A stretch of DNA of 64,000 nucleotides from Lepidostoma basale (Eukaryota > Arthropoda > Insecta > Trichoptera > Lepidostomatidae): positions 3,502,501 to 3,566,500 of the forward strand of contig JAHDVF020000016.1 in NCBI GenBank assembly GCA_022606425.2. Direction: 5' to 3'. Shown piece by piece: positions 32,096 to 41,800 of this stretch. Each line of letters begins with the position of its first letter. Position 1 is the stretch's first letter. The translations under genes were made by a program, and so were the position numbers. The notes beneath the pieces are model-generated. The model saw nothing but the letters and a program-made list of their open reading frames with translations. It was not told where the DNA came from and did no database searches.

Positions 32096-32637
32096 GGATC
32101 ATCGAAAAATAATGCCAATATTAATAAAAAAATAAAGCACCGAAACCTTTATGTTAAACGTGTAATTCTGTCACTGAACACTAGCTGGTGAACGTGAGTG
32201 TTTTGGGGGTGGCGAGACTTTGCTATGCGCACACTAGATGCGCAGTATCAAGGGCGGCCGCGGGCGCGCCAACGACTGTCGCCGTTCAGTACGATGTTGA
32301 CCGTTCAACAAAAAGCACAGTGCGTTATTTGGTACGCGGAGTCAAAGTCACCAGTTAGTGTACGGCGGTTATTTCAGAGAACTTATCCAGGACAAACTGT
32401 ACCTGATTACAAAGCTATCATTCGATGGTTTCCAGCTTAAGGAAACAGGTACTGTGGTCAAAAAATCTAGGCCAAGCCGACCACCAACATCAGAGAGACG
32501 AACGGTGCATACATCAAAACATATTTAGATACAAAAAAAAACTTTTTTCGCACATTTTAAGATCAAAACCATTGAATTACCTGTATTAGTTTTTTATAAA
32601 AGTTATTTTAAATGTTGGCATTATTTTTCGATGATCC
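32096..32637 (+). mobile_element. Tc1/mariner-type deletion derivative with intact TIRs
   Basis: Perfect 23-bp terminal inverted repeats: GGATCATCGAAAAATAATGC plus CAA at 32096-32118 and its complement at 32615-32637. TA sits on both sides (32094-32095, 32638-32639), the target of the IS630-Tc1-mariner superfamily. The interior keeps only the N-terminal DNA-binding part of a transposase (32294-32530); the catalytic domain is deleted. At 542 bp it is a MITE-like derivative. Confidence 0.8.
32294..32530 (+). pseudogene. transposase N-terminal HTH domain (DUF4817-like), truncated
   Basis: Starts at the first ATG with MLTVQQKAQCVIWYAESKSP, VSVRRLFQRTYPGQTVPD, YKAIIRWF. A one-base shift near 32432 is needed before LKETGTVVKKSRPSRPPTSE and RRTVHTSKHI, then a stop. 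The E-A-C--W-AE-KS---V-R-F---Y-----P----I-RW---F-ETG-V----RP-RP-TSE pattern is the helix-turn-helix region found in DUF4817 proteins of insects, usually linked to transposases. No DDE/D domain follows. The surrounding TIRs support the transposon origin. Confidence 0.7.
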
Positions 32638-32644
32638 TATATTT

Positions 32645-33435
32645 ATTTTAAATTATAATAACCGTTCATTTTTTTAATGTTATATACAATATTTGGATAG
32701 TCTAACTATCAAGTAAGTTCTTTAAATTTAAAGAAGTGTGTGTAGCTAAAAAGTGAAAATAAATTCGAGGGCTTCACATAAACCCATATCAAATACTAGA
32801 TTTAACAATCACGTCTAGATTGCGATAAAGTATTCAAAAATAATGAGGATAGTATTAAGTATTGAACATCGTATCAAAGAACAAATAAGTTGCAAAATTT
32901 CATGTTAACAGTCCTTCGCTCTCATCAATTTAAACTTTCAGTGACAGAAGACACTACGGTGCGGAAAGCCCTAGAACTCAGATGAAAAGCCCAGGAAAGC
33001 TTTAATACCAAGCACTCGCTACACAGGTGCTCGGCATTGTATTCAACTTATTCAAAAACCTTACGTATGGAGACGTTTAAAGAGGATTATCCTCTGAAAA
33101 TGTATGCTTTTAACGCAAATATTATGGATTAACAATTCAGTTAGAACAAATTTTGGCCTTTTGATATGGTAACTTCTTATATTATTATCTTAAGAAAACA
33201 ACATATTTCGTTATTGTATTACAATTCTCTCCGATGATAACTATATTATCGAAAAAAAAACGTTTATTTGAAAAGAGTTAACAATTTGAAACGTTGTGGA
33301 TTTTATCTAAATAATTATGAGATATACGAGAAGATAAGATGTATTGAAAAAAACGAGAAATAATAAAATAAAATATTGCTTTATAAGTACTTGATCATTA
33401 TTTGCTTACTCCCCTTTGTTATACCCAATATAAAC
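32645..33435. other. no recognised feature
   Basis: AT-rich, no supported gene or repeat. Confidence 0.35.
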
Positions 33436-33549
33436 AAATAAAAATAAGATAATCAAATGATTTTACTGAAATCACTTGATGGAAGTTCATTTTAAATAAT
33501 AATTAAATAAAACGATGTTTTTTAACTACTTCCACTTTTGTCTTTATTT

Positions 33550-33598
33550 AGACAGCGACCGGTTTCGCCAGGCTCGCTGGCATCGACAGACTGGTAAC
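33550..33598 (-). ncRNA. hammerhead-like core in P1 3' terminus
   Basis: On the minus strand: CCAGT, box CTGTCGA (complement of 33583-33589), one base, stem GCCAG/CTGGC (complement of 33577-33581 and 33567-33571), GAAA, palindromic ACCGGT as stem III, C (complement of 33557), then GCTG, which pairs with CAGT as stem I (one G-U). Every element of a minimal hammerhead is present except A6, which is U in all P1 copies. It lies downstream of the GIY-YIG frame in the same sense. Confidence 0.6.
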
Positions 33599-34046
33599 AC
33601 TATTGTAAACTTAGTCCTTTATATACATACAGATCAGGGGTGGTAAACATGATTCTATACAAAAATAATCTTCAAATATTTATGTAAAATTTTTCTGAAT
33701 TTAACTATTGGTATTACAGGTATTCTTGGAGGTTCGTGTTTAATACAATGGGTTTTAATTTTTATTATCTCTTACATATTCATATATAATTTTTGAAAAA
33801 ATGGTAATTTTGTTAAAATTTTTACTGAATTTAAATATTATATGTTATAGTTCTTGGTCCGTAAGGTTGGCCGCGCCTTATTCGGTTTTCCCAATCCATA
33901 TAGCTGCTAGGGTCTAGAATCAATCAAAAACACATTTTGGGCAGTAATCGATTCCAGGAATATTTTTTATTTCTTTATATGGGGTATAGCAACGGGAAGT
34001 GCACAAACAGTATTTGGTCATTAAGAACTACTTGGTCAGGGGTATT

Positions 34047-34430
34047 TTATTTTAGCCTATTTATTTCTAGAATTTCTAATTTGTCTAGTTTTTGACTTTT
34101 TGGGCATTTATGCAAGATTTTAGCGTTTTCGGTTGGGTTAAATGTATGATTATTTTCAATAAGGTGGTTAGCAAAATTGGAGTTCGTTTTATTATTTCTC
34201 CAACTTTGTATATGTTCCCCGATTCTAGTTTTGAAGGCCCTTCCTGTTTGGCCTACGTAACTAGCAGGACACGTACTGCACTTTAGTATGTATGTGCCTG
34301 AATTTTGCATATTATCTTTTTTATCTTTATTGTTTACGATTAGATTTCCTAAAGTTTTATTATTATACCACGCTGTAATGCATTATTGTTGTAGTTGCAC
34401 TCCTTCATATCGATACCGAGAATATATTGA
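34047..34430 (-). pseudogene. GIY-YIG endonuclease domain of PLE P1
   Basis: The minus frame reads NNKTLGNLIVNNKDKKDN as a linker, then SGTYILKCSTCPASYVGQTG, RAFKTRIGEHIQSWRN and FANHLIENNHTFN, ending KLEILEINRLK. The GTY/ YVG pair with the downstream R (RAFKTR) and the E/H residues match the GIY-YIG nuclease core fused to RT in PLEs, where it nicks target DNA. The CX2C in KCSTC is typical of the PLE subtype. The open frame continues upstream to about 34430, where a LINE-C fragment replaces the expected RT. A stop at 34047 ends the domain normally. Function is probably lost because RT is absent. Confidence 0.85.
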
Positions 34431-34632
34431 ACGCCCCTCGTATGTATGGAGTATCTTGATGTACGGCTGCGAGAGATGGTGCCTATCCGAAAGAGATAAG
34501 CGGAGACTAGAGGCTTTTGAGATGTAATCCTATTAAAGACTATTAGGAATTTCCTGGAGAGGCCACATCACGAGGAAGGCACCTGCTCAGGACCTTGTCC
34601 GAAAGGCGTGCAAGGTGGATCGGCCATGCCAT
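34428..34632 (+). pseudogene. LINE-C fragment inside P1
   Basis: YVWSILMYGCERWCLSERDK, RRLEAFEM, then frame-shifted SY-RLLGISWRGHI, and KAPAQDLVRKACKVDRP. It matches 4960-5165, with a small deletion at 34570. It abuts the endonuclease remnant on one side and a short inverted P1 piece on the other. Confidence 0.75.
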
Positions 34633-34690
34633 GTTTAATACAATGGGTTTTAATTTTTATATATAATAAAAATTAAAACCCATTGTATTA
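34633..34690. repeat. perfect inverted repeat at P1 inner junction
   Basis: GTTTAATACAATGGGTTTTA followed by ATTTTTAT, then its exact complement after a 4- to 6-base centre. This is the inner end of the P1 terminal repeat facing itself. Confidence 0.8.
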
Positions 34691-34835
34691 AACACGAACC
34701 TCCAAGAATACCTGTAATACCAATAGTTAAATTTCAGAAAATTTTTACATAAATATATGAAGATTATTTTTGTATAGAATCATGTTTACCACCCCTGATC
34801 TGTATGTATATAAAGGACTAAGTTTACAATAGTGT

Positions 34836-34884
34836 TACCAGTCTGTCGATGCCAGCGAGCCTGGCGAAACCGGTCGCTGTCTAA
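34836..34884 (+). ncRNA. hammerhead-like core in the opposite P1 terminus
   Basis: Plus-strand copy with CTGTCGA (34843-34849), GCCAG (34851-34855), CTGGC (34861-34865), GAAACCGGTC (34866-34875) and GCTG (34876-34879). Identical in all pairing positions to the core at 33550-33598. Confidence 0.6.
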
Positions 34885-34946
34885 ATAAAGACAAAAGTGG
34901 AAGTAGTTAAAAAACATCGTTTTATTTAATTATTAAATAAAAATAA

Positions 34947-35269
34947 TCCGAGAATCGATTACTGCTGAAAAGTTGTTTTGTTATGATTCCAGACCTTTGC
35001 AGCTCAAACTGGGGCTAATGGATGAAAAACCCAAAAAAAACGACGCCGTACTAATGGACCAAGATATATAATTATATATAAATATATTATATTTAAATTC
35101 ACTAATATTAAAAACAAAAGTGTTAATTTTCAATCGCTATAAATAAATATGTCAGCTATAAAAAAAATTAAATCAATTATATTGAATACGAATCCTCGCA
35201 AATAACTTTAATACCAATATTTCAATTCAGTAAATTTTACATGATCATTTGTATATTATTTTATTATTT
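34947..35269. other. AT-rich spacer
   Basis: Nothing recognised. Confidence 0.3.
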
Positions 35270-35420
35270 ACCCTGATCTGTATGTATGTAGAAGACTCAG
35301 TTTGCAATAGTGTGACCAGTCTGTCGATGCCAGGGAACTTGACAAAACTGGTCGCTGTCAACATATAGACAAAAATGAAAGTAGTTAAAAAAAACATCGT
35401 TTTGTTTAATTATCACTTAA
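35270..35420 (+). repeat. PLE P1 terminus, single
   Basis: CCTGATCTGTATGTATGTAG, GACCAGTCTGTCGATGCCAG, then TGACAAAACTGGTCGCTGTC and AACATCGTTTTGTTTAATTA. The box CTGTCGA is kept, stem II is broken (GCCAGG/TTGAC), and GAAA has become AAAA. An older decayed copy. Confidence 0.7.
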
Positions 35421-35567
35421 TTTGTGTTATCATGTAATTAAAATGCATTTTAATATTACTTTTAAAATGTTTTGTTATTACCTGCACAATCCTAATTGCA
35501 TAACAATTACCTCTACCTCCAAATTTAAGCCTACACTTTTTTATTTACATATTTATAAGAAATATTA

Positions 35568-38305
35568 TATTTTTTATTTTTTATTTTTTATTTTTTTATT
35601 ATCGAGGGTAACAAACAGCAATTACAGTATATGAGTATAAACACATAGAGACAACAAAACAAGGCCAATTACATGCTACCACAAATATTATATAACAACT
35701 GACATAAGGTTAAATATACGAGTATAAGAGTAATAAAGTAACACTTTTATAAGATAAAGAGAAAACTATTAGTAATAATGAATTAAAAATAAAATACAAT
35801 TTTAAAATGTAAAAGAAAAAAGAAAACGACAAGAAAAGAAAAAAAAAAAAAATAAATAGAGTAACTAATTTCATTCGCCCCGAAGGGTTGCTCCAACCAT
35901 TTTTTTAAAATCACTTTCATTAAGATGGAACACATCGATGTTACTAAAGCACTTATTGTACGTGTTGCACGTCCGGTACACCGCCGCACTCTGAGCGTAG
36001 TTAGTCCGATAAGCAGGAAGGTGGAATATTTGGTTCGCAGTGTGTCTTGTGCGAAGCATAGGGGTATTCAGTAATAATTTACTAAGAAGTTCGGAGTTGT
36101 CTATTTTGAAGTGAATGATTTTGTGAAGCAACATCATATCATTAATTGTTCGCCTATTTTCGAGAGAGTCCAAGGAATAAAATTTAAGGGCAGAATTATA
36201 ATTCGCAAATGACCTGCACATTTTGAAATTAATGTGTTTAATGAAATTTTTTGGACTCTTTCGATGCGTTGAATATGCGCTGCATAGTAAGGAGACCAAA
36301 CGGGAGATACGTATTCGAGTAGTGAGCGAACCATGGTTGTATAAAGAACTTTGAGGGCTGTGATGTTCTGAAAGGGTTTGCATGTACGCAATATGAATCC
36401 TAATGTCCTGTAGGATTTGTCTAAAATGCCATCAATGTGACTTACGAAAGTGAGTTTCGAGTCCATTGTGACTCCGAGATCTCGCACGCGATCTGAGTTA
36501 GATAATCTTGTGTTATTAATAAAATAGTCATGATTGTGCGGGTTGATTTTACGAGAAAACGAAACTTTGAGACATTTGTCAGCATTGAGGGTCAGTTTAT
36601 TTATCTTACAATAATCAGAGAGTCTGTCGAGATCAGACTGAAGTTTATGGCAATCGGATATGTCAGAAATATTCAGAAAGACCTTCATGTCATCAGCAAA
36701 AAGGAGGTGTTTGGAGTAGAGGAAACAGTTGCCAATATCATGAATATAAAGAATAAAGAAGAGGGGTCCCAGATGGGAGCCTTGAGGAACTCCGGATGGA
36801 ATTCCCACGAAGTCTGACTTGAAGCCACCAATCACCACAGCCTGTCTTCGATTTTTGATATATGAATTTATCCATCTTAGAAGGTCACCGTGGATTCCAA
36901 GTCTGCCAAGTTTATCTAGGAGTACGCTGTGGTTTACCTTATCAAAAGCTTTGGCGTAGTCAGTGTATATGGCATCAGTTTGGAGTCCGCGGTGCATGTT
37001 CGAAATAATATAGTCAGTGAACGGTATCAGATTGGATAAAACAGATTTGTTACGGAGGAAACCATGTTGTTGATCACTCAGAACACATTTAAGAGAGGGA
37101 TATAATTGGTCATATACAATACGCTCGAAAATCTTACTAATGGCAGATAAAATGGAGATTGGACGATAGTTCTTGATGAAGCTTTTGGGTCCTGATTTGT
37201 GAACTGGAATAATAAAGGCTTCTTTCCATTTATCTGGAAAGCAACCTTCAGATAGAGAACGGGTAAAAAGGATAGAAAGAGGTTCAGCGAGGGTTTTTGC
37301 ACAGTTAAATAAGTATAATGGCGGTATTCCATCACTTCCAGCACCTTTGTTGGTGTCGACACCTGATAAATATCTGGCGAGTGTGTTCCTATCTGTAAGA
37401 CAGCTTCCGATGTTAGTGGTGTTTGAGGGCTCGTAGGAGTTTATAGTACTGGGGGTAGTGTCACAATCAAAGACAGAATGAAAATAAGTGGAGAACGCAT
37501 GGCTGATATTTCTGCCACCACTTATTGATTTATTATCATCAATAGACATTATCTTTGGAAGGGAGTTATTCTTGTACTTGCTCTTGACGAATCGCCAAAA
37601 GGAGTTTGGATTATTAGTAATATTCATTTCGGTAGAGTGAATATACTCAGAAAAACATTTCCTGGCCATACGCTTTTGGCGAGTTCTCAGCAAAGAAAAG
37701 GTGTGATAATCAAGGGAATTTTTATATTTGGTAAACCGCTTGTGATATTTGATCTTTTCTTTGGTAAGTTTTATGAGGGAACTATTGTACCAAACTGGAA
37801 AATTGGAGTTACTCTTAAAATGTCGGAGGGGTATAAATTGCTCAATGGAGTTATTCAACACGATATAAAAGGCATCTACCGCAGCGTTGAGGGGATATGT
37901 GGATAGAATATTTGACCAATTAACCTCAGATAAAAAATATTAATTGATTCATAGTCTCCATGTTTAAAAAGATGAACGGCTCGTTGGGGTTCACGTAGTA
38001 GCTGAGAAGGTTCAAATGATAGAGTTAATTCAATAGCTGGGTGATGGGAATCCTCGGGTACAAGTGGAAAAGCAGATCGAGACACTCCGGAGACAAAATG
38101 GGAAGTACTAAGTATAAGATCCAAGGTACGATTAAGTGAGTTTTTAATTGAATTATACTGGTGAAGACCGAGAAGAGACATATAGTCCACAAGTAAAGTA
38201 GAGCAGGTAGAGGAAAAATTGGAAGGAAGCAATGATTGGTCGGTTGTGTTACAAGACCAGTCAATGTCTGACATATTAAGGTCACCTAGAATAAGAAAGT
38301 ATATG
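35568..38305 (-). mobile_element. Jockey-type LINE, 5'-truncated
   Basis: About 2.7 kb on the minus strand, from the end of the endonuclease domain through a full RT and C-terminal region, a ~270-base 3' UTR and an A-rich end made of AATAAA-type repeats (35568-35600 on +). A possible target duplication is ATAAGAAATATT near 35555 against ATAAGAAAATAT near 38315. It is the longest coding remnant in the window. Confidence 0.85.
35871..38290 (-). pseudogene. Jockey-type ORF2 (EN end, RT, C-terminus), frameshifted
   Basis: Three minus frames join to one protein. 38290-37876 gives FLILGDLNMSDIDWS and NRTLDLILSTSHFV, the end of the AP-type endonuclease. 37861-36134 (575 codons from the first ATG) contains the RT: KGAGSDGIP (172-180), NYRPISIL (231-238), YTDYAKAFDKV with the catalytic D (299-309), SGVPQGSHLGPLFF (356-369) and FADDMK with the catalytic DD (388-393). 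36255-35871 gives the tail HINFKMCRSFANYNSALKFY to NESDFKKMVGATLRGE. One shift lies near 37900-37920. The other falls in a six-T run at 36247-36252. RT motifs themselves are intact. The missing front half of the endonuclease makes it nonautonomous. Confidence 0.85.
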
Positions 38306-38331
38306 AAGGAAGGAATAAGAAAATATATGAA

Positions 38332-38380
38332 GGTTGCAATTCTTCTTCATATATTATGTATATGAAGAAGAATTGCAACC
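38332..38380. repeat. perfect 22-bp hairpin
   Basis: GGTTGCAATTCTTCTTCATA plus TA (38332-38353) is exactly complementary to 38359-38380, with a 5-base loop. It sits just beyond the 5' end of the Jockey copy. TATATGAAG also occurs twice at 38298-38330, so the hairpin may have formed by local copying at the insertion point. Confidence 0.8.
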
Positions 38381-38389
38381 AATTGTTAG

Positions 38390-39295
38390 TTAGCAAATTA
38401 GAAGACAAACTAACTTTCATTTTTCTCCCAAAAATCTTGATCAATTCTTGATTTTAATTTTAAATTAAACACCAAATTCAAGCTTTGTAATTCATATCAA
38501 CTGATTCCCTTAAAGATATTTCATTCTATAGTTAAGAAGATACGATAATTTGCTATCGTGGAAGTTATAGCATTTCATTTTAGCATATATTATTATCCAT
38601 TGTAAACAAATATGTAATATACCTTACACTCGGATATGTGCAAGTCCCCATTTCATTAATATACTTTCAGTTTTCAGGAAATGACCGTAATCAGGAAGCC
38701 AACAGTATTCCGTCCATGGCAGGGCTTTAATAATAAAAGTGTGATGAAGCTAATGCACATTCCTTGGTAATGACTCGTTACTGCTGTTAGAGTAGCGCTG
38801 TGACGTAACGACGAGTCCGTTAACGTAACGGATCCCGTTAACGAAGTTTCGGGTCAAACCGCGCAACGTTTAAGGGCAGATTACTGGACGTTAAACGAAA
38901 ACACTTTGCCTATCTGGTGGCTAATTCGGGTGACCAACAAGCCATTATTAAATCAATAGGAACATATAATAAATATATTGATATATTACCAAAAAATACG
39001 TATTTGAAATATAATATTAGCAATAGAGTTCACATTCTATGTATTCAATTTAAAGCTTATTTTGCTCCTTATGTAATATATTTCAAAAGTGTATAGACAC
39101 ATAATTCTAATGACACCAAGTTTACTTTCTAATGATAGCAAGTTTAAATTAGCGCGTGACATACCCTTTTTTCGTAATCTGTGTGAATGTCACAAGTCCT
39201 TTATCAGTGATATACAAATACGAGTATAAATATTTAAAATATTATATTTTTTTAGCAAGTGAGTGTTGTTTACTAAGAATATAAAACAAGAAACA
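38390..39295. other. no gene recognised; motif-rich patch
   Basis: 38790-38870 holds several overlapping GTTAACG and ACGTAACG words and is GC-richer. No protein or known repeat was recognised. Confidence 0.3.
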
Positions 39296-39345
39296 TTAAA
39301 CATCTACAACACAAAGTTATGGCGAACATAGAAAAAAATAATAAT
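39296..39345 (+). repeat. PLE P3 distal end fragment
   Basis: CATCTACAACACAAAGTTAT then GGCGAACATAGAA matches the complement of bases 1-42 and resembles 56222-56252. Confidence 0.5.
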
Positions 39346-40520
39346 TATTCACAATTTGAGATAGTTTCAATAACTGTATATTCAACTTTTTTATGAAATA
39401 TGTATTATAACAGACCCACCATATCTACCTACAATTAACTGCGAAAGATAACTAAACAAACTTAAATCTTTGTAATTCCTGAAAATTGTGAAATTGAGAG
39501 ATATGATCATTAATAATCTCATCCATTCACTCCTTTCTCCTTAAATACCCTTTCTACTTTTAATCCCCTAGCTCCCATCCTCGACAATAATTTGAACTGC
39601 ACGTTAATCAATTATTAATAAAAATCCAGGCAAAACATTTATGATTAAAAGTATGTTTTTTTACCAAATTATAATTGAGTATTGTTTTGTATTACTAGAT
39701 AAATGTGTTTTTTTTTTCAACTGTAATAAGTACCTTCATCGGTTAGTCATAATATGTCTATTTAGTATAATTTATGTAATAAGTCTTTCTTTAGTTAAAG
39801 ATGAGTCATATATTCACACCTGAGAATGAATGAGATGACTTCGAAATATTGTTATTTGTTTTGTTTAAATATTTGATAAATAAGGTGTTTAAATTATTCC
39901 AAATTAACAATGGAATTCCACAGTGTTAACGCATAAACCTTCAAAAAATTATTGACACTTAGTGGGTTAAATTAAATGCAATAAGTTTAAAATTAAAGGA
40001 AGACGTAGTGAATTTAAAAATAATATGTTTTATTCTAGGGAACTTGTTTTTTATCGTTTCTATGGTGCTTTCTTTGCTTGACATTTCGAGATTTCAGTAT
40101 TAACAACATTGATTAGATATTATTTTAATTTCTATTTCTCATCCATAAAGTAATATAAAATAAAGTTCTAGTAAGACTTCGTTTTGGGTACATACATGAG
40201 TAAGGTCATCCTTTCCTACGATGAAGTGCATTATCGAGTTTGAGCAAATGGGTATTTTGTAGTTTTAGGGTATGCAAAACAGCGATTTACATCTAAGTAG
40301 ACTTAAAAACTGTAACCCCGCAGTATTGAGGGCGTCTATTTAGAGTTACTCAAGGGAAACTTCGTATTATACCAAACCCAAATAGTGTTAATTTTTAATC
40401 CGTTACAGATGTTTGACTATAGCTTAACAGGTGCCTGACTAATTAAATTAATCGCGAGTTATCTATTTGTTTCTAAAAAGGTATCTACTCAACATTATAG
40501 TAAATATTTATTCAGTAGAG
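39346..40520. other. AT-rich stretch, nothing recognised
   Basis: No supported gene or repeat. Confidence 0.35.
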
Positions 40521-40524
40521 TTAT

Positions 40525-40848
40525 GAACAAAATAATGAAAGGATCAGAAAGATGGTTTGGACACATGAAAATAATGAATGAAGAAAGAACGCTCAAAAAT
40601 GTACTCGTTAAAAATGTAAACGGAACTAGAAATAGAGGAAGACTGAGGAAAACTTGCACGATCTAATAAATCAATTATTGAATATGGGCCTCGTTAGAAG
40701 TCGGAGAAATTGACGTGCGTGGATGAAACGATGTATGAATGTTGAAGAAGTGAGAGAAGTATGGGAAAGAAAAGTTGGCAGTCCATTATTTTCCCAATTC
40801 CTTCGAGAAGACGGCATGATGGTTAGTTAGTTAGTTAGTTAGTTTAGT
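40525..40848 (+). pseudogene. LINE-A 3' fragment with (TTAG)n tail
   Basis: NKIMKGSERWFGHMKIMNEE, NVNGTRNRGRLRKTC, RCMNVEE-like text in another frame, then GGCAGTCCATTATTTTCCCA and GACGGCATGATGGTTAGTTA repeated to 40842. Shows the complete family 3' end. Confidence 0.75.
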
Positions 40849-40852
40849 GAAA

Positions 40853-41030
40853 AATCATCATCATTGGCCATCCCTCGTATCCGAGGCAGACTGTCCTTCA
40901 CTGTTGTGGGTCCTCAAGTGGCTAAAGAGCCCAATCCTGGACCCATACTCTCTGGGCCATCTAGAGCAGGAGAAGGCGTTGGCAATGGAGCCGCCAGCGT
41001 TTCCGGAAACGTCTCTATCTTCTCCTCCTG
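40853..41030 (-). pseudogene. LINE C-terminal zinc-finger-like fragment
   Basis: The minus frame reads GSIANAFSCSRWPREYGSRI then GLFSHLRTHNSEGQS. The C-x(n)-SRIGLFSHLRTH arrangement is the C2H2-like finger that ends several animal LINE ORFs. It is followed on the minus strand by ATGATGATGA, a microsatellite-like 3' tail. The first cysteine pair is decayed. Confidence 0.55.
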
Positions 41031-41065
41031 CGTATTTTTATTTAAATATAAAAAATACAACTATA

Positions 41066-41100
41066 ACAACTAACCATTGCGCCGTTTCCCTAGAACGGAG
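41066..41100 (-). repeat. LINE-A tail remnant
   Basis: AACTAACCATTGCGCCGTTT then CCCTAGAACGG, a degenerate form of the LINE-A/S1 3' end. Confidence 0.5.
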
Positions 41101-41169
41101 ATTTATTAATTTATTGTAGGGTAACATACAGTGATTTTTAATACAAATGCAAATGAACAAACTAAAAGT

Positions 41170-41275
41170 TAAATAAAGACATAGAACGTTACCCGCCGCT
41201 TACCCGAAGCTGTTATAGGACGCAGCGGTGCCCCTTCGTCAGCTTTGCTCAAACAATTTCTAGGCCCGCCTGGAC
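41170..41275 (+). repeat. family F fragment
   Basis: TTACCCGCCGCTTACCCGAA, GCTGTTATAGGACGCAGCGG and CCCTTCGTCAGCTTTGCTC match the GC-rich core of family F. Confidence 0.6.
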
Positions 41276-41324
41276 TCCATGGACTGCCACACTATGATAT
41301 CGTGGCATACACCTCTCTTGCATC

Positions 41325-41800
41325 CTACACTAACCAGTCTGTCGATGCCGACCAGAAACCGGTTGCTAACATAACTAACAAACTAACCATCATGCCGTCT
41401 CTCCGGAGAGTTAGGCAGAAAGAATGGAACGCCACACTGTTCTGTCCTGTCATAATTCTCTCGCTTCTTTTACATTCATACATTTTGTCATACAAACACG
41501 TCGATTTCTCCGACTCCTCACGTGACCGACATTTAATATTTTATTGATTTGATCGTGCCACGTTTTCCTTGGTCTTCTTCTATTTCTAACTCCGTTCACG
41601 TCGTTTACATATACCTTCTTCACCATTCTGTATTCACTCATTCTTTCCATGTCTCCAAATCATCTTAACGACCCTTTCATTATTTTGTTCATGACACTTT
41701 CTTTCGCACCTGCTGTCAAAATAATGGCAAAAGTGAATGTAGTTTTTACAAAACTTGGTTTTATTTAATAACTAATTAAAATAGACTTTCATCTAGAGAT
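41325..41800 (+). mobile_element. PLE P1 terminus split by a LINE-A insertion
   Basis: 41325-41367 reads AACCAGTCTGTCGATGCC... and GAAACCGGTTGCT. The terminus resumes at 41711 with TGCTGTCAAAATAATGGC, AAAAGTGAATGTAG and TTTTATTTAATAACTAATT. TGCT is repeated on both sides (41364-41367 and 41711-41714). The nested LINE-A copy occupies 41368-41710. Confidence 0.7.
41368..41710 (-). pseudogene. LINE-A 3' fragment inserted in P1
   Basis: Begins on + with the tail AACTAACAAACTAACCATCA and TGCCGTCTCTCCGG. The minus frame reads MERMSEYRMVKKVYVNDVNG, RRPRKTWHDQINKILNVGHV, RSRRNRRVCMTKCMNVKEAR. One of the better preserved copies, about 340 bp, with a clean 5' truncation. Confidence 0.8.

Larger units (their letters stand above)
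33448..34934 (-). mobile_element. Penelope-like element P1, 5'-truncated, inverted termini
   Basis: A 1487-bp insertion flanked by the 12-bp direct repeat AAATAAAAATAA (33436-33447 and 34935-34946). The left arm (33448-33775) and the right arm (about 34660-34934) are inverted copies. Each has TTCCACTTTTGTCTTTATTT or its complement, a hammerhead-like core and a shared AT-rich part. Between them the minus strand encodes a GIY-YIG remnant (34047-34430). The RT domain is missing. A LINE-C piece lies at 34428-34632, directly upstream of the endonuclease. Inverted terminal repeats, GIY-YIG and ribozyme-like termini are hallmarks of PLEs. Confidence 0.85.
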
